From positions 128,107,796 to 128,171,795 of the forward strand of contig CM060692.1 in NCBI GenBank assembly GCA_030686995.1: a stretch of DNA of 64,000 nt, written 5' to 3'. The notes under the pieces were generated by a model. The model was not told the origin of the DNA. It worked only from the letters and a program-made list of their open reading frames with translations, and searched no databases. This DNA is from Artemisia argyi (taxonomy: Eukaryota; Streptophyta; Magnoliopsida; Asterales; Asteraceae). The position numbers and the translations under genes were made by a program. Of this stretch, positions 33,429 to 44,997 are shown one piece after another; position 1 is the first letter of the stretch, and every line of letters begins with the position of its first letter.

Positions 33429-35144
33429 TTAATGAGTTTAGGTTTTGTAATCATCAAAAAGGGGGAGATTGTTAATCTAAATAAATGACTAAAAACGTAA
33501 TTCATATCTTTCGATATCTTTATGTTTTGATAATCACAAAACGAAAACTCATCAAACCAAAGATCATGACGTAAACAAGTATTTAGTAGTAAATAATTAT
33601 TTTTACCATCTAATCACTTAAGGTATGAATAAACAAAGTGTCAAATGCATTATAAGATCAAAGGGGTATTTAATTAATTATTACAAAGTTTATTTAATTA
33701 TATAAACATATTATATATTTAAAAAAACACTTTTGGTAATAAAGAAAAATGTTTTAATCATACTAAATATATGAATTCAAATTTTTAACCAAAATCAGTT
33801 AGTTTTTCACCAAATAAACTTTCCCCACTAAATGACAAGTTTTCTGGTCGTTACAGCTGGGCGGCCCCCTTAATTATAAGGGGCGGTCCCCTTAAAATTA
33901 TGGGGACCGGCCATGAATTATGGGGACCGACACGCTCCTGTATAGTGTTTTCTGACCCTTTAAATACTAGATCATTCCACATATTTTTCTCACCTTTTTG
34001 CACTAAAAACTTTCTGATTCAAACCTCCATTTCTATCTTAAATCCTTTGATCATATAATTCATAAGTCTTTGTTTCCAAGTGATCCAAAGCTTCAACCAC
34101 TCAAGTGCAAAGAGAAGAATACTTCTATCTATCAAGACTAGAAGTATTACAACTTAGTATCATCTTGCTATCTAAGTTGTTTGATCATTTCATCTTGTAT
34201 ATCATTCATTCTTTGGTGTATAAAGTGTATATATTGGTTAGCTAGATTTAGACATAGGATCTAGATTTGTTGAAGGTGTGAAGTGGTACTAGAAGTGAAG
34301 AAGTAGAGGCACATAGGATTAGTGGTAGAAGATATAAGAAGTGGTAGTATATTGAAGTAGAGATTAGTTGTGAAGACAAATAAGTTGAAGCCTTAAAGTT
34401 GAGAAGAAATTAAAGCCTAGAAGTTGTGAAGAAGTATAAATCTTGAACTAGTGGATAGATCTAAGTTGTGAAGGTGTGAAGAAACAAGTGGTGTGAAGAA
34501 GTGTAGAAGGTGTGAAAGAGTGTAGAAGAAGTTGTGTTGTGATTATAGTTGTGAGATTGGTTCTAGCTACGATTAGAACCTGACATTTAGCTTTGTGTCG
34601 TTAAATTGGTGTAAGCTAAAGGTGTGTACGGTTTTCTGCGCCATAAGGGAGGTTATTGATCTAGTGAAGATAACTCTCGAGTTCGGTGCTCGGGGAGTGG
34701 AGTAGGGCAAGGAAGGTGTCCTTGTAGCCGAACCACTATAAATCCTTTGTGTCTCGGTTTGATCTTTCCATCTCTCACTCTTTGTTTATTTACTTGTTAG
34801 CATTTCATACATAGTTATTATTGCTTGTGTTGTGCATATATTGATTTCACATAAAGATCAAACTAGGCTTCATTCACAACATTAATTTTATAATAAACAA
34901 ACCAAATAGATAAACTCATATTAAAACACATATACATACATGTATTTAAAAGTGATATATGAAGTTATAAACTTTTACTCAACATTATATTTATAAATAG
35001 TGTTTATACAAAAACCGTGAGTAAACTAGTATCTATATTTTTGCATCAAAGAGTTTTGAAACTTGCGTCTATTCTTTAGAAGCAAACTTTTATAAAACGA
35101 AAAAGACGAAAAACTATTCAACCCTCCCTTCTAGTTTTTCAACA
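33429..35144 (+). mobile_element. Copia 3' end: polypurine tract and LTR
   Basis: Starts with a 5'-truncated internal end (ATCATCAAAAAGGGGGAGAT, 33450-33469), the typical pre-LTR purine tract of many plant copia elements. The LTR follows: TGTTAATCTAAATAAATG (33470) to CTAGTTTTTCAACA (35144), 1675 bp. It contains a purine-rich part (34260-34560) with dozens of GTGAAG / AGAAGT words. No coding part of the element remains. Confidence 0.7.
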
Positions 35145-35606
35145 ATATTGTTCTGTATGCATCTATTGTGGTGGTGTAAGTATCAATGCTCTTTTAAAAA
35201 CTTTGAGCAGTCTTGTTTGAAAAGATTATCAATAAAATTGCTATGATACCACTTGTTGTTCCTAATTAAGTGGTTATAACTTAAGAACTAAGTTAAATCA
35301 CTTATCGTGCAAACATGTGTAGAGTTTAAACCTTTTTTATATGCAAATACATAACAATTTAAATATATAACACAACAAACTTTTCAATCTTTTAACTTCA
35401 TATTTAATGAATCAATTTGACAAGGATTGTTTGTGGAATAAAAATCGTAGTTGAATAATAATTTGAGGTGATCACAGGACTTACTTCAATTCGAGTTGTT
35501 AATATTATTGAATCTGTTTCACATTTATTGTAAGAGATGCATTTACTTTTTTTACAAACATTTCCTTTTGTAGCTAATATTATTGAATCTGTTTCACATA
35601 ATATTC
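35145..35606 (-). other. Possible minus-strand copia leader fragment
   Basis: On the minus strand, AACAACAAGTGGTATCATAG (35241-35260) looks like an LTR end plus the initiator-Met tRNA primer site (TGGTATCA.AGC) of a copia element. The bases beyond could be its LTR; a 25-bp motif TAATATTATTGAATCTGTTT is repeated at 35499 and 35577. Tentative. Confidence 0.35.
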
Positions 35607-38600
35607 CGTCGTTAAACCTTATCAATACTGAAGTGAAGAATCTTTGTCTTCAAGAACTCTGAAAGAGTCGGTGCTGAACTTGTTTTCAACGGCTAGGTTA
35701 TATTTATGCTATTTTTTTTATTCAAATCCTATTTTTTTATTCTAATGGGTTGGGGGGGGGGGGGGGGGGGGGTCGTTATTATTTTGTATAAAGTAAATTT
35801 TTTCTCATCTTTGACCTTCTAGAAACTTGAGCATCTTTGCTCAATTTCTTTTCGACGATGAGATCAAAGGGGGGGGGGGGGGGGGTCGTTATTATTTTGT
35901 ATAAAGTAAATTTTTTCTCATCTTTAACCTTCTAGAAACTTGAGCATCTTTGCTCAATTTCTTTTCGACGATGAGATCAAACATCGTTTACTGAGGGATT
36001 GCCATCCTCATTCAATTGAACTTTTCTTTGGATCTTGTTCTTCCGTCGTTAAACCTTATCAATACTGAAGTGAAGAATCTTTGTCTTCAAGAACTCTGAA
36101 AGAGTCGGTGCTGAACTTGTTTTCAACGGCTAGGTTATATTTATGCTATTTTTTTTATTCAAATCCTATTAGAGACCGAAGGGCATAGAACTGATCCAAC
36201 ATAGATAAAGATATATTTTTAGGACCGCGTGCAGCAACACACGGACATACATTACACTCGTTAAATGGAAATCAAAAAATATTTAATACAAACATGTCTT
36301 AAAATTTCCCATTGGAATAAATTACAAAGTATTTCATTTCTTGTCATCGTTCTCATATGAGAAATGGTTTGACAAGATATAATTTGTCTACATAGTATAA
36401 AATTTTTTCTCATCTTTGACCTTCTAGAAACTTGAGCATCTTTGCTCAATTTCTTTTCGACGATGAGATCAAAGGGGGGGTCGTTATTATTTTGTATAAA
36501 GTAAATTTTTTCTCATCTTTGACCTTCTAGAAACTTGAGCATCTTTGCTCAATTTCTTTTCGACGATGAGATCAAACATCGTTTACTGAGGGATTGCCAT
36601 CCTCATTCAATTGAACTTTTCTTTGGATCTTGTTCTTCCGTCGTTAAACCTTATCAATACTGAAGTGAAGAATCTTTGTCTTCAAGAACTCTGAAAGAGT
36701 CAGTGCTGAACTTGTTTTCAACGGCTAGGTTATATTTATGCTATTTTTTTTATTCAAATCCTATTAGAGACCGAAGGGCATAGAACTGATCCAACATAGA
36801 TAAAGATATATTTTTAGGACCGCGTGCAGCAACACACGGACATACATTACACTCGTTAAATGGAAATCAAAAAATATTTAATACAAACATGTCTTAAAAT
36901 TTCCCATTGGAATAAATTACAAAGTATTTCATTTCTTGTCATCGTCCTCATATGAGAAATGGTTTGACAAGATATAATTTGTCTACATAGTATAAAATTT
37001 TTTCTCATCTTTGACCTTCTAGAAACTTGAGCATCTTTGCTCAATTTCTTTTCGACGATGAGATCAAAGGGGGGGTCGTTATTATTTTGTATAAAGTAAA
37101 TTTTTTCTCATCTTTGACCTTCTAGAAACTTGAGCATCTTTGCTCAATTTCTTTTCGACGATGAGATCAAACATCGTTTACTGAGGGATTGCCATCCTCA
37201 TTCAATTGAACTTTTCTTTGGATCTTGTTCTTCCGTCGTTAAACCTTATCAATACTGAAGTGAAGAATCTTTGTCTTCAAGAACTCTGAAAGAGTCAGTG
37301 CTGAACTTGTTTTCAACGGCTAGGTTATATTTATGCTATTTTTTTTATTCAAATCCTATTAGAGACCGAAGGGCATAGAACTGATCCAACATAGATAAAG
37401 ATATATTTTTAGGACCGCGTGCAGCAACACACGGACATACATTACACTCGTTAAATGGAAATCAAAAAATATTTAATACAAACATGTCTTAAAATTTCCC
37501 ATTGGAATAAATTACAAAGTATTTCATTTCTTGTCATCGTCCTCATATGAGAAATGGTTTGACAAGATATAATTTGTCTACATAGTATAAAATTTTTTCT
37601 CATCTTTGACCTTCTAGAAACTTGAGCATCTTTGCTCAATTTCTTTTCGACGATGAGATCAAAGGGGGGGTCGTTATTATTTTGTATAAAGTAAATTTTT
37701 TCTCATCTTTGACCTTCTAGAAACTTGAGCATCTTTGCTCAATTTCTTTTCGACGATGAGATCAAACATCGTTTACTGAGGGATTGCCATCCTCATTCAA
37801 TTGAACTTTTCTTTGGATCTTGTTCTTCCGTCGTTAAACCTTATCAATACTGAAGTGAAGAATCTTTGTCTTCAAGAACTCTGAAAGAGTCGGTGCTGAA
37901 CTTGTTTTCAACGGCTAGGTTATATTTATGCTATTTTTTTTATTCAAATCCTATTAGAGACCGAAGGGCATAGAACTGATCCAACATAGATAAAGATATA
38001 TTTTTAGGACCGCGTGCAGCAACACACGGACATACATTACACTCGTTAAATGGAAATCAAAAAATATTTAATACAAACATGTCTTAAAATTTCCCATTGG
38101 AATAAATTACAAAGTATTTCATTTCTTGTCATCGTCCTCATATGAGAAATGGTTTGACAAGATATAATTTGTCTACATAGTATAAAATTTTTTCTCATCT
38201 TTGACCTTCTAGAAACTTGAGCATCTTTGCTCAATTTCTTTTCGACGATGAGATCAAAGGGGGGGTCGTTATTATTTTGTATAAAGTAAATTTTTTCTCA
38301 TCTTTGACCTTCTAGAAACTTGAGCATCTTTGCTCAATTTCTTTTCGACGATGAGATCAAACATCGTTTACTGAGGGATTGCCATCCTCATTCAATTGAA
38401 CTTTTCTTTGGATCTTGTTCTTCCGTCGTTAAACCTTATCAATACTGAAGTGAAGAATCTTTGTCTTCAAGAACTCTGAAAGAGTCGGTGCTGAACTTGT
38501 TTTCAACGGCTAGGTTATATTTATGCTATTTTTTTTATTCAAATCCTATTAGAGACCGAAGGGCATAGAACTGATCCAACATAGATAAAGATATATTTTT

Positions 38601-39380
38601 AGGACCGCGTGCAGCAACACACGGACATACATTACACTCGTTAAATGGAAATCAAAAAATATTTAATACAAACATGTCTTAAAATTTCCCATTGGAATAA
38701 ATTACAAAGTATTTCATTTCTTGTCATCGTCCTCATATGAGAAATGGTTTGACAAGATATAATTTGTCTACATAGTATAAAATTTTTTCTCATCTTTGAC
38801 CTTCTAGAAACTTGAGCATCTTTGCTCAATTTCTTTTCGACGATGAGATCAAAGGGGGGGTCGTTATTATTTTGTATAAAGTAAATTTTTTCTCATCTTT
38901 GACCTTCTAGAAACTTGAGCATCTTTGCTCAATTTCTTTTCGACGATGAGATCAAACATCGTTTACTGAGGGATTGCCATCCTCATTCAATTGAACTTTT
39001 CTTTGGATCTTGTTCTTCCATCGTTAAACCTTATCAATACTGAAGTGAAGAATCTTTGTCTTCAAGAACTCTGAAAGAGTCGGTGCTGAACTTGTTTTCA
39101 ACGGCTAGGTTATATTTATGCTATTTTTTTTATTCAAATCCTATTAGAGACCGAAGGGCATAGAACTGATCCAACATAGATAAAGATATATTTTTAGGAC
39201 CGCGTGCAGCAACACACGGACATACATTACACTCGTTAAATGGAAATCAAAAAATATTTAATACAAACATGTCTTAAAATTTCCCATTGGAATAAATTAC
39301 AAAGTATTTCATTTCTTGTCATCGTCCTCATATGAGAAATGGTTTGACAAGATATAATTTGTCTACATAGTATAAAATTT
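35607..39380. repeat. 595-bp tandem array beside the acyltransferase gene
   Basis: Units recur with an exact spacing of 595 bases: CGTCGTTAAACCTTATC-type starts at 36043, 36638, 37233, 37828, 38423 and 39018 (the last with CCATCG), plus a shortened first copy at 35607. I saw only a handful of base differences between units (AGTCGGTG versus AGTCAGTG; CATCGTTCTC versus CATCGTCCTC). Each unit holds an internal duplication of about 75 bases (ATTTTTTCTCATC to GATGAGATCAAA) separated by a G run and TCGTTATTATTTTG. The G run is 21 and 17 long in the first two positions and 7 in all later units. The repeated 62-codon ORF is a consequence of the array, not a gene. The right edge blends into the sequence just 3' of the acyltransferase stop. 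Confidence 0.95.
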
Positions 39381-39483
39381 AATACATTGTCTTGGTTGGT
39401 TTTCCTGTAAAAAGATTTAACTCTTTGTAACATATAAACTTGAGAGCACATAAATTTAAATGCAGGACGTATAGTAAAGTGAC

Positions 39484-40893
39484 CTATAGCGGACTAGGAT
39501 CCACCTTAGCAAATGATAAAAGCTCAGGATTACACGTTAAAGCATCCATTACCTGTTCTTCAAGCGTTAACCATACTTCAATTCCACCATTGGAACATGA
39601 ATCCATCAATATCATCCTGTTCATGAAGAGAGGAATATCCTCATTAATATTTCCATAGCTTGACCATACAGGCTTTCCCCATCCGAAATCAATTTCATTG
39701 GTTCCAGAATTACACATACTTGTGGTCAAATAATACTCGCGTTTGTAGTCTGTAAATGTTTCCATGGAACTTCTCATGCTTTCTACAAACCTAACATGGC
39801 CGTTTTTGCCTTTTAGTTCCTCAATCATATTACTGTCAACACTTGAGATAGCATTACTTAGTTGACCTGCCATGGATGCTACATCAAGATCACTTGTATT
39901 TGGATCAAACTTTGCGTATGTGCCCAAAAGATTGTTTCCAACTGCAGATTCAGGCAACGGTGGTGAGCATCGTGAACGAATGTTCACAGGAACATGTAAA
40001 ATAGATGGCTTGGATTGTGTTTCCTTGGTAACACATTTCCAAAGTAAAGCTAGTACAGCCGTGATTCGACTGACTGGCTGATGATTTGATGCTTTAGCCT
40101 TAAGTTCCCTTAATGCCAAAGCATCAAAAACAAATCTTTTGCATGAACATTTCCCAAGCTTTAGAAGAGCCGGAGACATTGTCAAACACCATAACGGAAT
40201 GTATGGTGAAGATGGCAACTGACTGTTTTGTGGGAACATATATGAAGAGACAAAGCTTGGATAAACTTGATTAGGATCTTGTCGGGCCTTCGCAGCCCAA
40301 GCTTTTAGGAATATCATGAAGGAACCTCCATCTACTAGTTTGTGATTATGTTGCACGGTAATAGCAACACCACCACAGCTAAAGAAGTTAACTTGCACCA
40401 TTGAAATATAAGATCCCGACAATGGTTGATTGGGGACAGAAACAACAACCGGAGCCAATCGTTGCAAGAACTTTTTATTGGGTTTCTCAAGCACATTCAT
40501 AAGGCATTCATCAACTCTAGTCTCGATGTAATACACACCATCATCGTTACACTCAATATGAAGTTCACTCGCAACCTTTCCTGCGAATGGGTAGAAGCGA
40601 GTCAACATTTCGGACAATGATTGTTTCAGATGATTTGATCGTTCTCGTATGGTCTCCTCCACTTTCTTCTTAGTGTAACGGTTTTGATAGAAGAAGGTAA
40701 ATGGGTGGTATATAGAGCTTTGAGTCTGATCAAACATGGAGAGTTTGTGATATCGAAGATGTTCAGGTGTTGGAGACGCTGGTTTTATGTGTTCTCTTGA
40801 AACCACGTCGATCTTAATGGCATCATTTTCTTCAGTTTTCTTGTAAAAATTGTTAAAACTACAAAACAAACAAACAAAATTATACCGCTTCAT
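39484..40893 (-). CDS. BAHD-family acyltransferase (vinorine synthase-like clade)
   Basis: Cytosolic enzyme type that transfers an acyl group from acyl-CoA to a hydroxyl or amine of a specialised metabolite. The 469-residue product has the family's two signatures: HKLVD at residues 184-188 (catalytic HxxxD, His 184) and DFGWG at 402-406 (structural). The N-terminal domain shows IKPASPTPEHLRYHKLSMFDQ (36-56) and LTRFYPFAGKV (97-107). Length fits the usual 430-460 plus about 20 extra N-terminal residues. The first 19 residues (MKRYNFVCLFCSFNNFYKK) are unlike the family, and their DNA contains a T-rich run ending TTTGTTTTGTAG, a good splice acceptor; the true start may be an upstream exon. No internal in-frame ATG exists before residue 53. 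No stops or frameshifts. Substrate cannot be told from sequence. A 595-bp repeat array begins about 100 bases after the stop. Confidence 0.92.
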   Translation of the reverse strand: MKRYNFVCLFCSFNNFYKKTEENDAIKIDVVSREHIKPASPTPEHLRYHKLSMFDQTQSSIYHPFTFFYQNRYTKKKVEETIRERSNHLKQSLSEMLTRFYPFAGKVASELHIECNDDGVYYIETRVDECLMNVLEKPNKKFLQRLAPVVVSVPNQPLSGSYISMVQVNFFSCGGVAITVQHNHKLVDGGSFMIFLKAWAAKARQDPNQVYPSFVSSYMFPQNSQLPSSPYIPLWCLTMSPALLKLGKCSCKRFVFDALALRELKAKASNHQPVSRITAVLALLWKCVTKETQSKPSILHVPVNIRSRCSPPLPESAVGNNLLGTYAKFDPNTSDLDVASMAGQLSNAISSVDSNMIEELKGKNGHVRFVESMRSSMETFTDYKREYYLTTSMCNSGTNEIDFGWGKPVWSSYGNINEDIPLFMNRMILMDSCSNGGIEVWLTLEEQVMDALTCNPELLSFAKVDPSPL

Positions 40894-41112
40894 TCAAATA
40901 CTACAGTTTCTTTAACGTTTTGTTTTAACGAGCTTCTCTCAAAAAATTTGAGTTAATATGATGATGGTATTGATAGTGTCTTTTAAGTGTCCTTCAATCT
41001 TTAGTATATAAGATATTATGAGATTAATTGAGATTGTATTTAACATTTCAAGCTAAAAAAAACTCAGAACTTAGAAAAGTTTTCAATTACTTGATCAGGC
41101 CGGGTTTTACAT
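40894..41112 (-). promoter_or_regulatory. Upstream region of the acyltransferase gene
   Basis: About 220 bases between the ORF start and a SINE. On the minus strand it has a TATA-like AATATCTTATATACTAAAG near 41005-41025, but if the ORF start lies behind an intron this may be intronic. No upstream ATG continuing the frame was found here. Confidence 0.35.
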
Positions 41113-41132
41113 GAGCACTATTTGTTACTTTT

Positions 41133-41338
41133 TTTTTTAACGGCGAGTTAGTAGTTAGTGATTCGAGCCCACAGTGACATCCAATTGGGCAGTATGTAAG
41201 CATCGAACCTTTCTCCTTAGGGGATAAACCCCACTCCTGCTTCTATTTTTTCGGGCCCCTGAAGGTCTATGGTGAAACTCGAACCTGAGACCTCTCCAAA
41301 GATACCTCCCCAAGATTACATTTGTTACCTCTCCAATT
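41133..41338 (-). mobile_element. SINE with 20-bp target duplication
   Basis: 206 bp flanked by exact direct repeats GAGCACTATTTGTTACTTTT (41113-41132 and 41339-41358). A T run at its left end (41131-41138) is the poly-A tail read backwards, so it is on the minus strand. On that strand CAGGTTCGAGTTTC resembles the B box of a tRNA-derived RNA polymerase III promoter. Long target duplication, tail and B box together make this a SINE. Confidence 0.8.
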
Positions 41339-41653
41339 GAGCACTATTTGTTACTTTTAGGGTCATTTAAGTTAAACCCTATGCCATAGGAGACACCAAA
41401 GGGTATGGTGGTTCCTTTCCAATTTTATTTCTGCAAAAATTACCAAGTGACCGACTAAACTGTAGTTTCTATTATTTTATGAAACTACCAAAAGATTTCC
41501 GGTTTAGTTGATATTATACATAAAATTATATAATACATAAGATTTTCGACATAATAAACTTTCTTTCTAGATCAGCCACTGTAATATACACAATTTATGA
41601 AGAAAAGTATGTGTGAAACATGTAATTATCCTGTGAACCAAGACAAACAAAGA

Positions 41654-42013
41654 TTAAACTCGTGTTTTAGAGTTATACCTCTCTATCAATGGATTTGCTT
41701 GAACTTGCATGAAGTTACGGTGTTTCTCCATGTTCGTTACACATTTAATTTTATTTTCACCATTTTTTGGTGGCATTCTATCATATTCGGCTGTTGGGTT
41801 GCTGGAAATGACATGACCACCAACTCGGGGATAATGATGGTGGCGGTGAGGGACGGACAGTGAGGCAGAAGAGGATAAAGTAGAGATCATGTAACGTCTC
41901 ATTGTGTTGTTTTGTTCTATGTGTTTTATCAAAATTCCCCCATCACCTGTATTTATAATGGTTCTTTGTCCAAAACAATCACTGTAGATAGGGTTGTAAA
42001 CGACACAAGACAA
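41654..42013 (-). CDS. Hypothetical ORF upstream of the acyltransferase
   Basis: Open for 119 codons; the better start is the ATG of MRRYMISTLSSSASLSVPHRHHHYP (about 41901), giving 82 residues, because the earlier codons overlap the hAT-type MITE at 41990. Composition is Ser/His-rich at first, then NGENKIKCVTNMEKHRNF. I do not recognise it, and no splice pattern is evident. It could be chance, or part of an exon on the same strand as the acyltransferase about 760 bases away. Confidence 0.2.
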   Translation of the reverse strand: MSCVVYNPIYSDCFGQRTIINTGDGGILIKHIEQNNTMRRYMISTLSSSASLSVPHRHHHYPRVGGHVISSNPTAEYDRMPPKNGENKIKCVTNMEKHRNFMQVQANPLIERYNSKTRV

Positions 42014-42391
42014 CTCGCGAGCTACTCGGAATCGACTCGTAAACTACTCGAAATCAACTCGATGTAAACGAGTCGAGCTCGAAAATACTCTGCTCGTGAG
42101 CCTTATCGAGCTTCAACAAAATTATACTTTTACCCTTTTTTATACATATATTTACTTAATTTTCATACAAATCAAGTCGAGCCGAGCTTGATATGTTGAG
42201 TATTCATCGAGTTCGAGCCTTAAATGTGAAAATAATCGAGCTCGAGTCGAGCTTCGAACTCGAGTTTTATATAACGAATCGAGCTCGAGCTCGAAATATA
42301 AAGCTCAACCGAGCTCGAGTTTTAGTATTCGAGTCAAACTCGAGCTTGACAGTATTCGGCTCGACTCGACTTGACTCGTTTACACCCGTAG
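41990..42391. mobile_element. hAT-type MITE rich in CGAGCTCGAG
   Basis: About 400 bp with inverted ends GGGTTGTAAACGA and (reverse complement of right) GGGTGTAAACGAG, flanked by CTGTAGA (41982-41988; 42393-42399), an almost complete 8-bp duplication. The interior is packed with GAGCTCGAG / TCGAGCTC palindromes in both orientations. This GGGTGTAAACGAG type is common in plant genomes. Confidence 0.7.
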
Positions 42392-42399
42392 TCTGTAGA

Positions 42400-43140
42400 G
42401 TTCCCGGTTATTTCATCATATATTGAACGAGTTTAAAGTTTTCTAAAGCCAATACATATACTCGTAATAATTAATTTCATAATATATAAACTACAGTTTT
42501 ATTTTACATACATGTCGATAACAATATTTATTATTTTACATGCATGTCGAAAACAATATTTAAACCTAAAACCAATTGGTTTGAAAACTATATATTCTCA
42601 CACAATAAAGGGTACAATTATACTAAAGTTGTGTTCATTAATTCAAAAAACCCTCTTAAAAGCTTTTCAATCTGAATTAGTCGGATGCAGTCGAGGCTTC
42701 GACTAAAAAGTATTTTTTTTCCTCTGTCATTAAGAAGTGGCAAAAGGCAATTAGAATTAAGAGCGTTTATTTCTTTTGCTCGTTAAAGATGGTAAAAGAT
42801 AAAATTTTCTTATTAAACTAGGTGTTGAAGGGGCATTGTAACACCTTTTAATGTCTCATAACTTTGTCTTATTATGTTTTTTCTTTTCATTTTGTATTTT
42901 ATTTTATTTTATTTTTACTTTTCCTTCGTATAAAAAGTACGTTTAAAGAGAATCATCGCATTCAAAAACTATTGTAACAGATGATAGTAATTAAAGGTGA
43001 CAATTCGTGTTGAAACGTTAAATAAAAACCCAAACATGTTTTGACGGTATGAGAATGTCAACCAAAATCTCACCCCCTTATTAAACAAGTTACACGTGCA
43101 CCCACTTAACCACAATACTGTTATAAATTATATACATTAA
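42400..43140. other. Noncoding AT-rich stretch
   Basis: No gene recognised. An imperfect repeat of CATGTCGA-AACAATATTTA (42511, 42541) is the only local structure. Confidence 0.5.
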
Positions 43141-43142
43141 TA

Positions 43143-43450
43143 TTCTACTAGTATAGTACCCGTATAATATTACGGTGACGGGTGAAAAAAATACATAAAA
43201 CAAGCATAATTAACGTCGATATATAGTAGTAGTAAAGAAAAAAAAGTCAAGGGTAGTTGTTGAGAGTTATAATCGTTGATTGCAGCTATAAATGGGAAGT
43301 TCATGTTTAATTGACATCGATGTAATAACAAAGAAAAAAAAGTCGGTGGTAGTCGTTGAGAGTGGTAATTGTTGATTGCACCTATAAATGTGATATTTAT
43401 GTACTGTTTATTTATAAGTAAAAGTGAATAAATATATTTTATTATATTAA
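43143..43450. repeat. Short tandem duplication (~105 bp, two units)
   Basis: Two adjacent copies (about 43213-43312 and 43313-43405) share AAAGAAAAAAAAGTC, GTTGAGAGT and TTGATTGCA.CTATAAATG. A preceding TACTAGTATAGTACCCGT (43147-43164) resembles the GC-rich edge motifs at 43523 and 44998. Confidence 0.6.
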
Positions 43451-43522
43451 GCAACTCGTTATAAAGATAGATTTATGTAGATCTTTACTAAATAAAGAAG
43501 AGATGTAACTCCATATGAAATA

Positions 43523-43563
43523 TACTAGCAGGGTCCCCGCGCGATGCAGCTGCCGGCACCCTG
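43523..43563 (+). repeat. GC-rich edge motif, copy 1
   Basis: ACTAGCAGGGTCCCCGCGCG followed by ATGCAGCTGCCGGCACCC; it can form a GGGT...ACCC hairpin. A close copy lies at 44998-45034 in the same orientation. Similar text marks the edges of Helitron-like repeats in plants, but I cannot confirm that here. Confidence 0.5.
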
Positions 43564-43693
43564 TAATTTAATTTTTTTGATTAATAATTTATTTTATTTG
43601 TACGCTTTTTGGCAATAGTTTTACTAATTAGTTTTTATGGTAAAAGTTTGATGAAATTTTGTTTCGTTTGTATTATTTTATTTATTATTATTT

Positions 43694-44881
43694 TATGTTT
43701 TTGTTTAATAGTTTGCTTGATTTGTACAATATGTGAACATATTTTAGTTTATTATGTTCTTTTTGACAATAAATTTACGGATATCAAAAATTTCATTTAG
43801 CTCGTGTCCGTTAGGGCTCGAGCCCGTTTGACCCGTGCCCGTTCGGGCTCGACCCCATTTGGCCCATTGCCCGTTCGGGCTTAAAAATTTGTATAATATG
43901 CTTTATTATTTGTATTAGTGACATTTAATGCAGGAATTGTGTCTAAGTTGGTTATACAATATTTTGATAATTTATATTTCTTATGTAAGTGGTGTTTTAA
44001 TAAGTGTATTAATTGTATTTAATGACTATTTAATTAATTATATTTAATATACATAATGATCAATTTTAAGTTATTAATTTTCAATTTTAAGTCATTAATT
44101 ATAAATTATAATGGCAAAAACAAAGTGGTATATACATGCAGCTATTAAATTTGTAATTGTCTAATTATATCTCCTTTATTGTATTAAATGTCTAATTGTG
44201 TTGAATCACTTGTACTTTTAGCATTGAAATGTGTAATGCTTTAAGTATTCTATTAATAGTAGGCATTGATGCTTTATAATATAGTATGATTTCATGTTTT
44301 TGTTTAGTAGTTTGCTTGGTTTGTACAATATGTGAACATATTTTAGTTTATTATATTTTTTTTGACAATAAATTTACGGATATCAAAAATTTCGTTTAGC
44401 TCGTGTCCGTTCGGGCTCGAGCCCGTTTGACCCGTGCCTGTTCGGGCTCGAGCCATTTGGCCCATTGCCCGTTTATGGCTTAAAAATTTGTATAATATGT
44501 TTTATTATTTGTATTAGTGACATTTAATGCAGGTATTATGTTTAAGTTGGTTGTACAATATGTTTGATACAGTAATTTGTATTTTTTTATGTAAGGGGTG
44601 TTTTAATAAGTGTATTAATTATATTTATTGACTATTTAATTAATTATATTTAATGTACATAATTCAATTTTAAGTCATTAATTTTAAACTTTAATGGCAA
44701 AGACAAAGTGGTGTGTACATGAAGCTACTAAACTTGTACATGTCTAATTATATCTCATTTATTGTATTAAATGTCTAATTGTCTTGAATCACTTGTACTT
44801 TTAGCATTGAAATGTGTAATGCTTAATTTTAAGTATTTTATTAATAGTAGTTATTCATGCTTTATAATATAGTATGATTTT
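43694..44881 (+). repeat. 599-bp tandem duplication
   Basis: Two units, 43694-44292 and 44293-44881, start ATGTTTTTGTTTA(A/G)TAGTTTGC and end TTATAATATAGTATGATTT. They differ by scattered substitutions and small indels. Each holds a GC-rich phrase built from CTCGTGTCCGTT-GGGCTCGAGCCCGTTTGACCCGTG words, itself internally repetitive. Noncoding. Confidence 0.85.
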
Positions 44882-44997
44882 AAAATCACTAATTATAGTA
44901 ATTGTGTCTGATCCTTTTAGTTTAAGATTATTCTACTAATAATTATATAAATATTTCGTTACAAAATTAAATTTTAAAGATTGAATGATCATTATAC

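Noticed and set aside
36261..39451. Six identical 62- to 71-codon ORFs on the minus strand
   Set aside because: They recur only because the 595-bp unit recurs; composition and lack of family resemblance suggest noncoding DNA.
41133..41338. tRNA gene, because of a GGTTCGAGT-like box
   Set aside because: No cloverleaf can be drawn; the tail and long target duplication identify a SINE.
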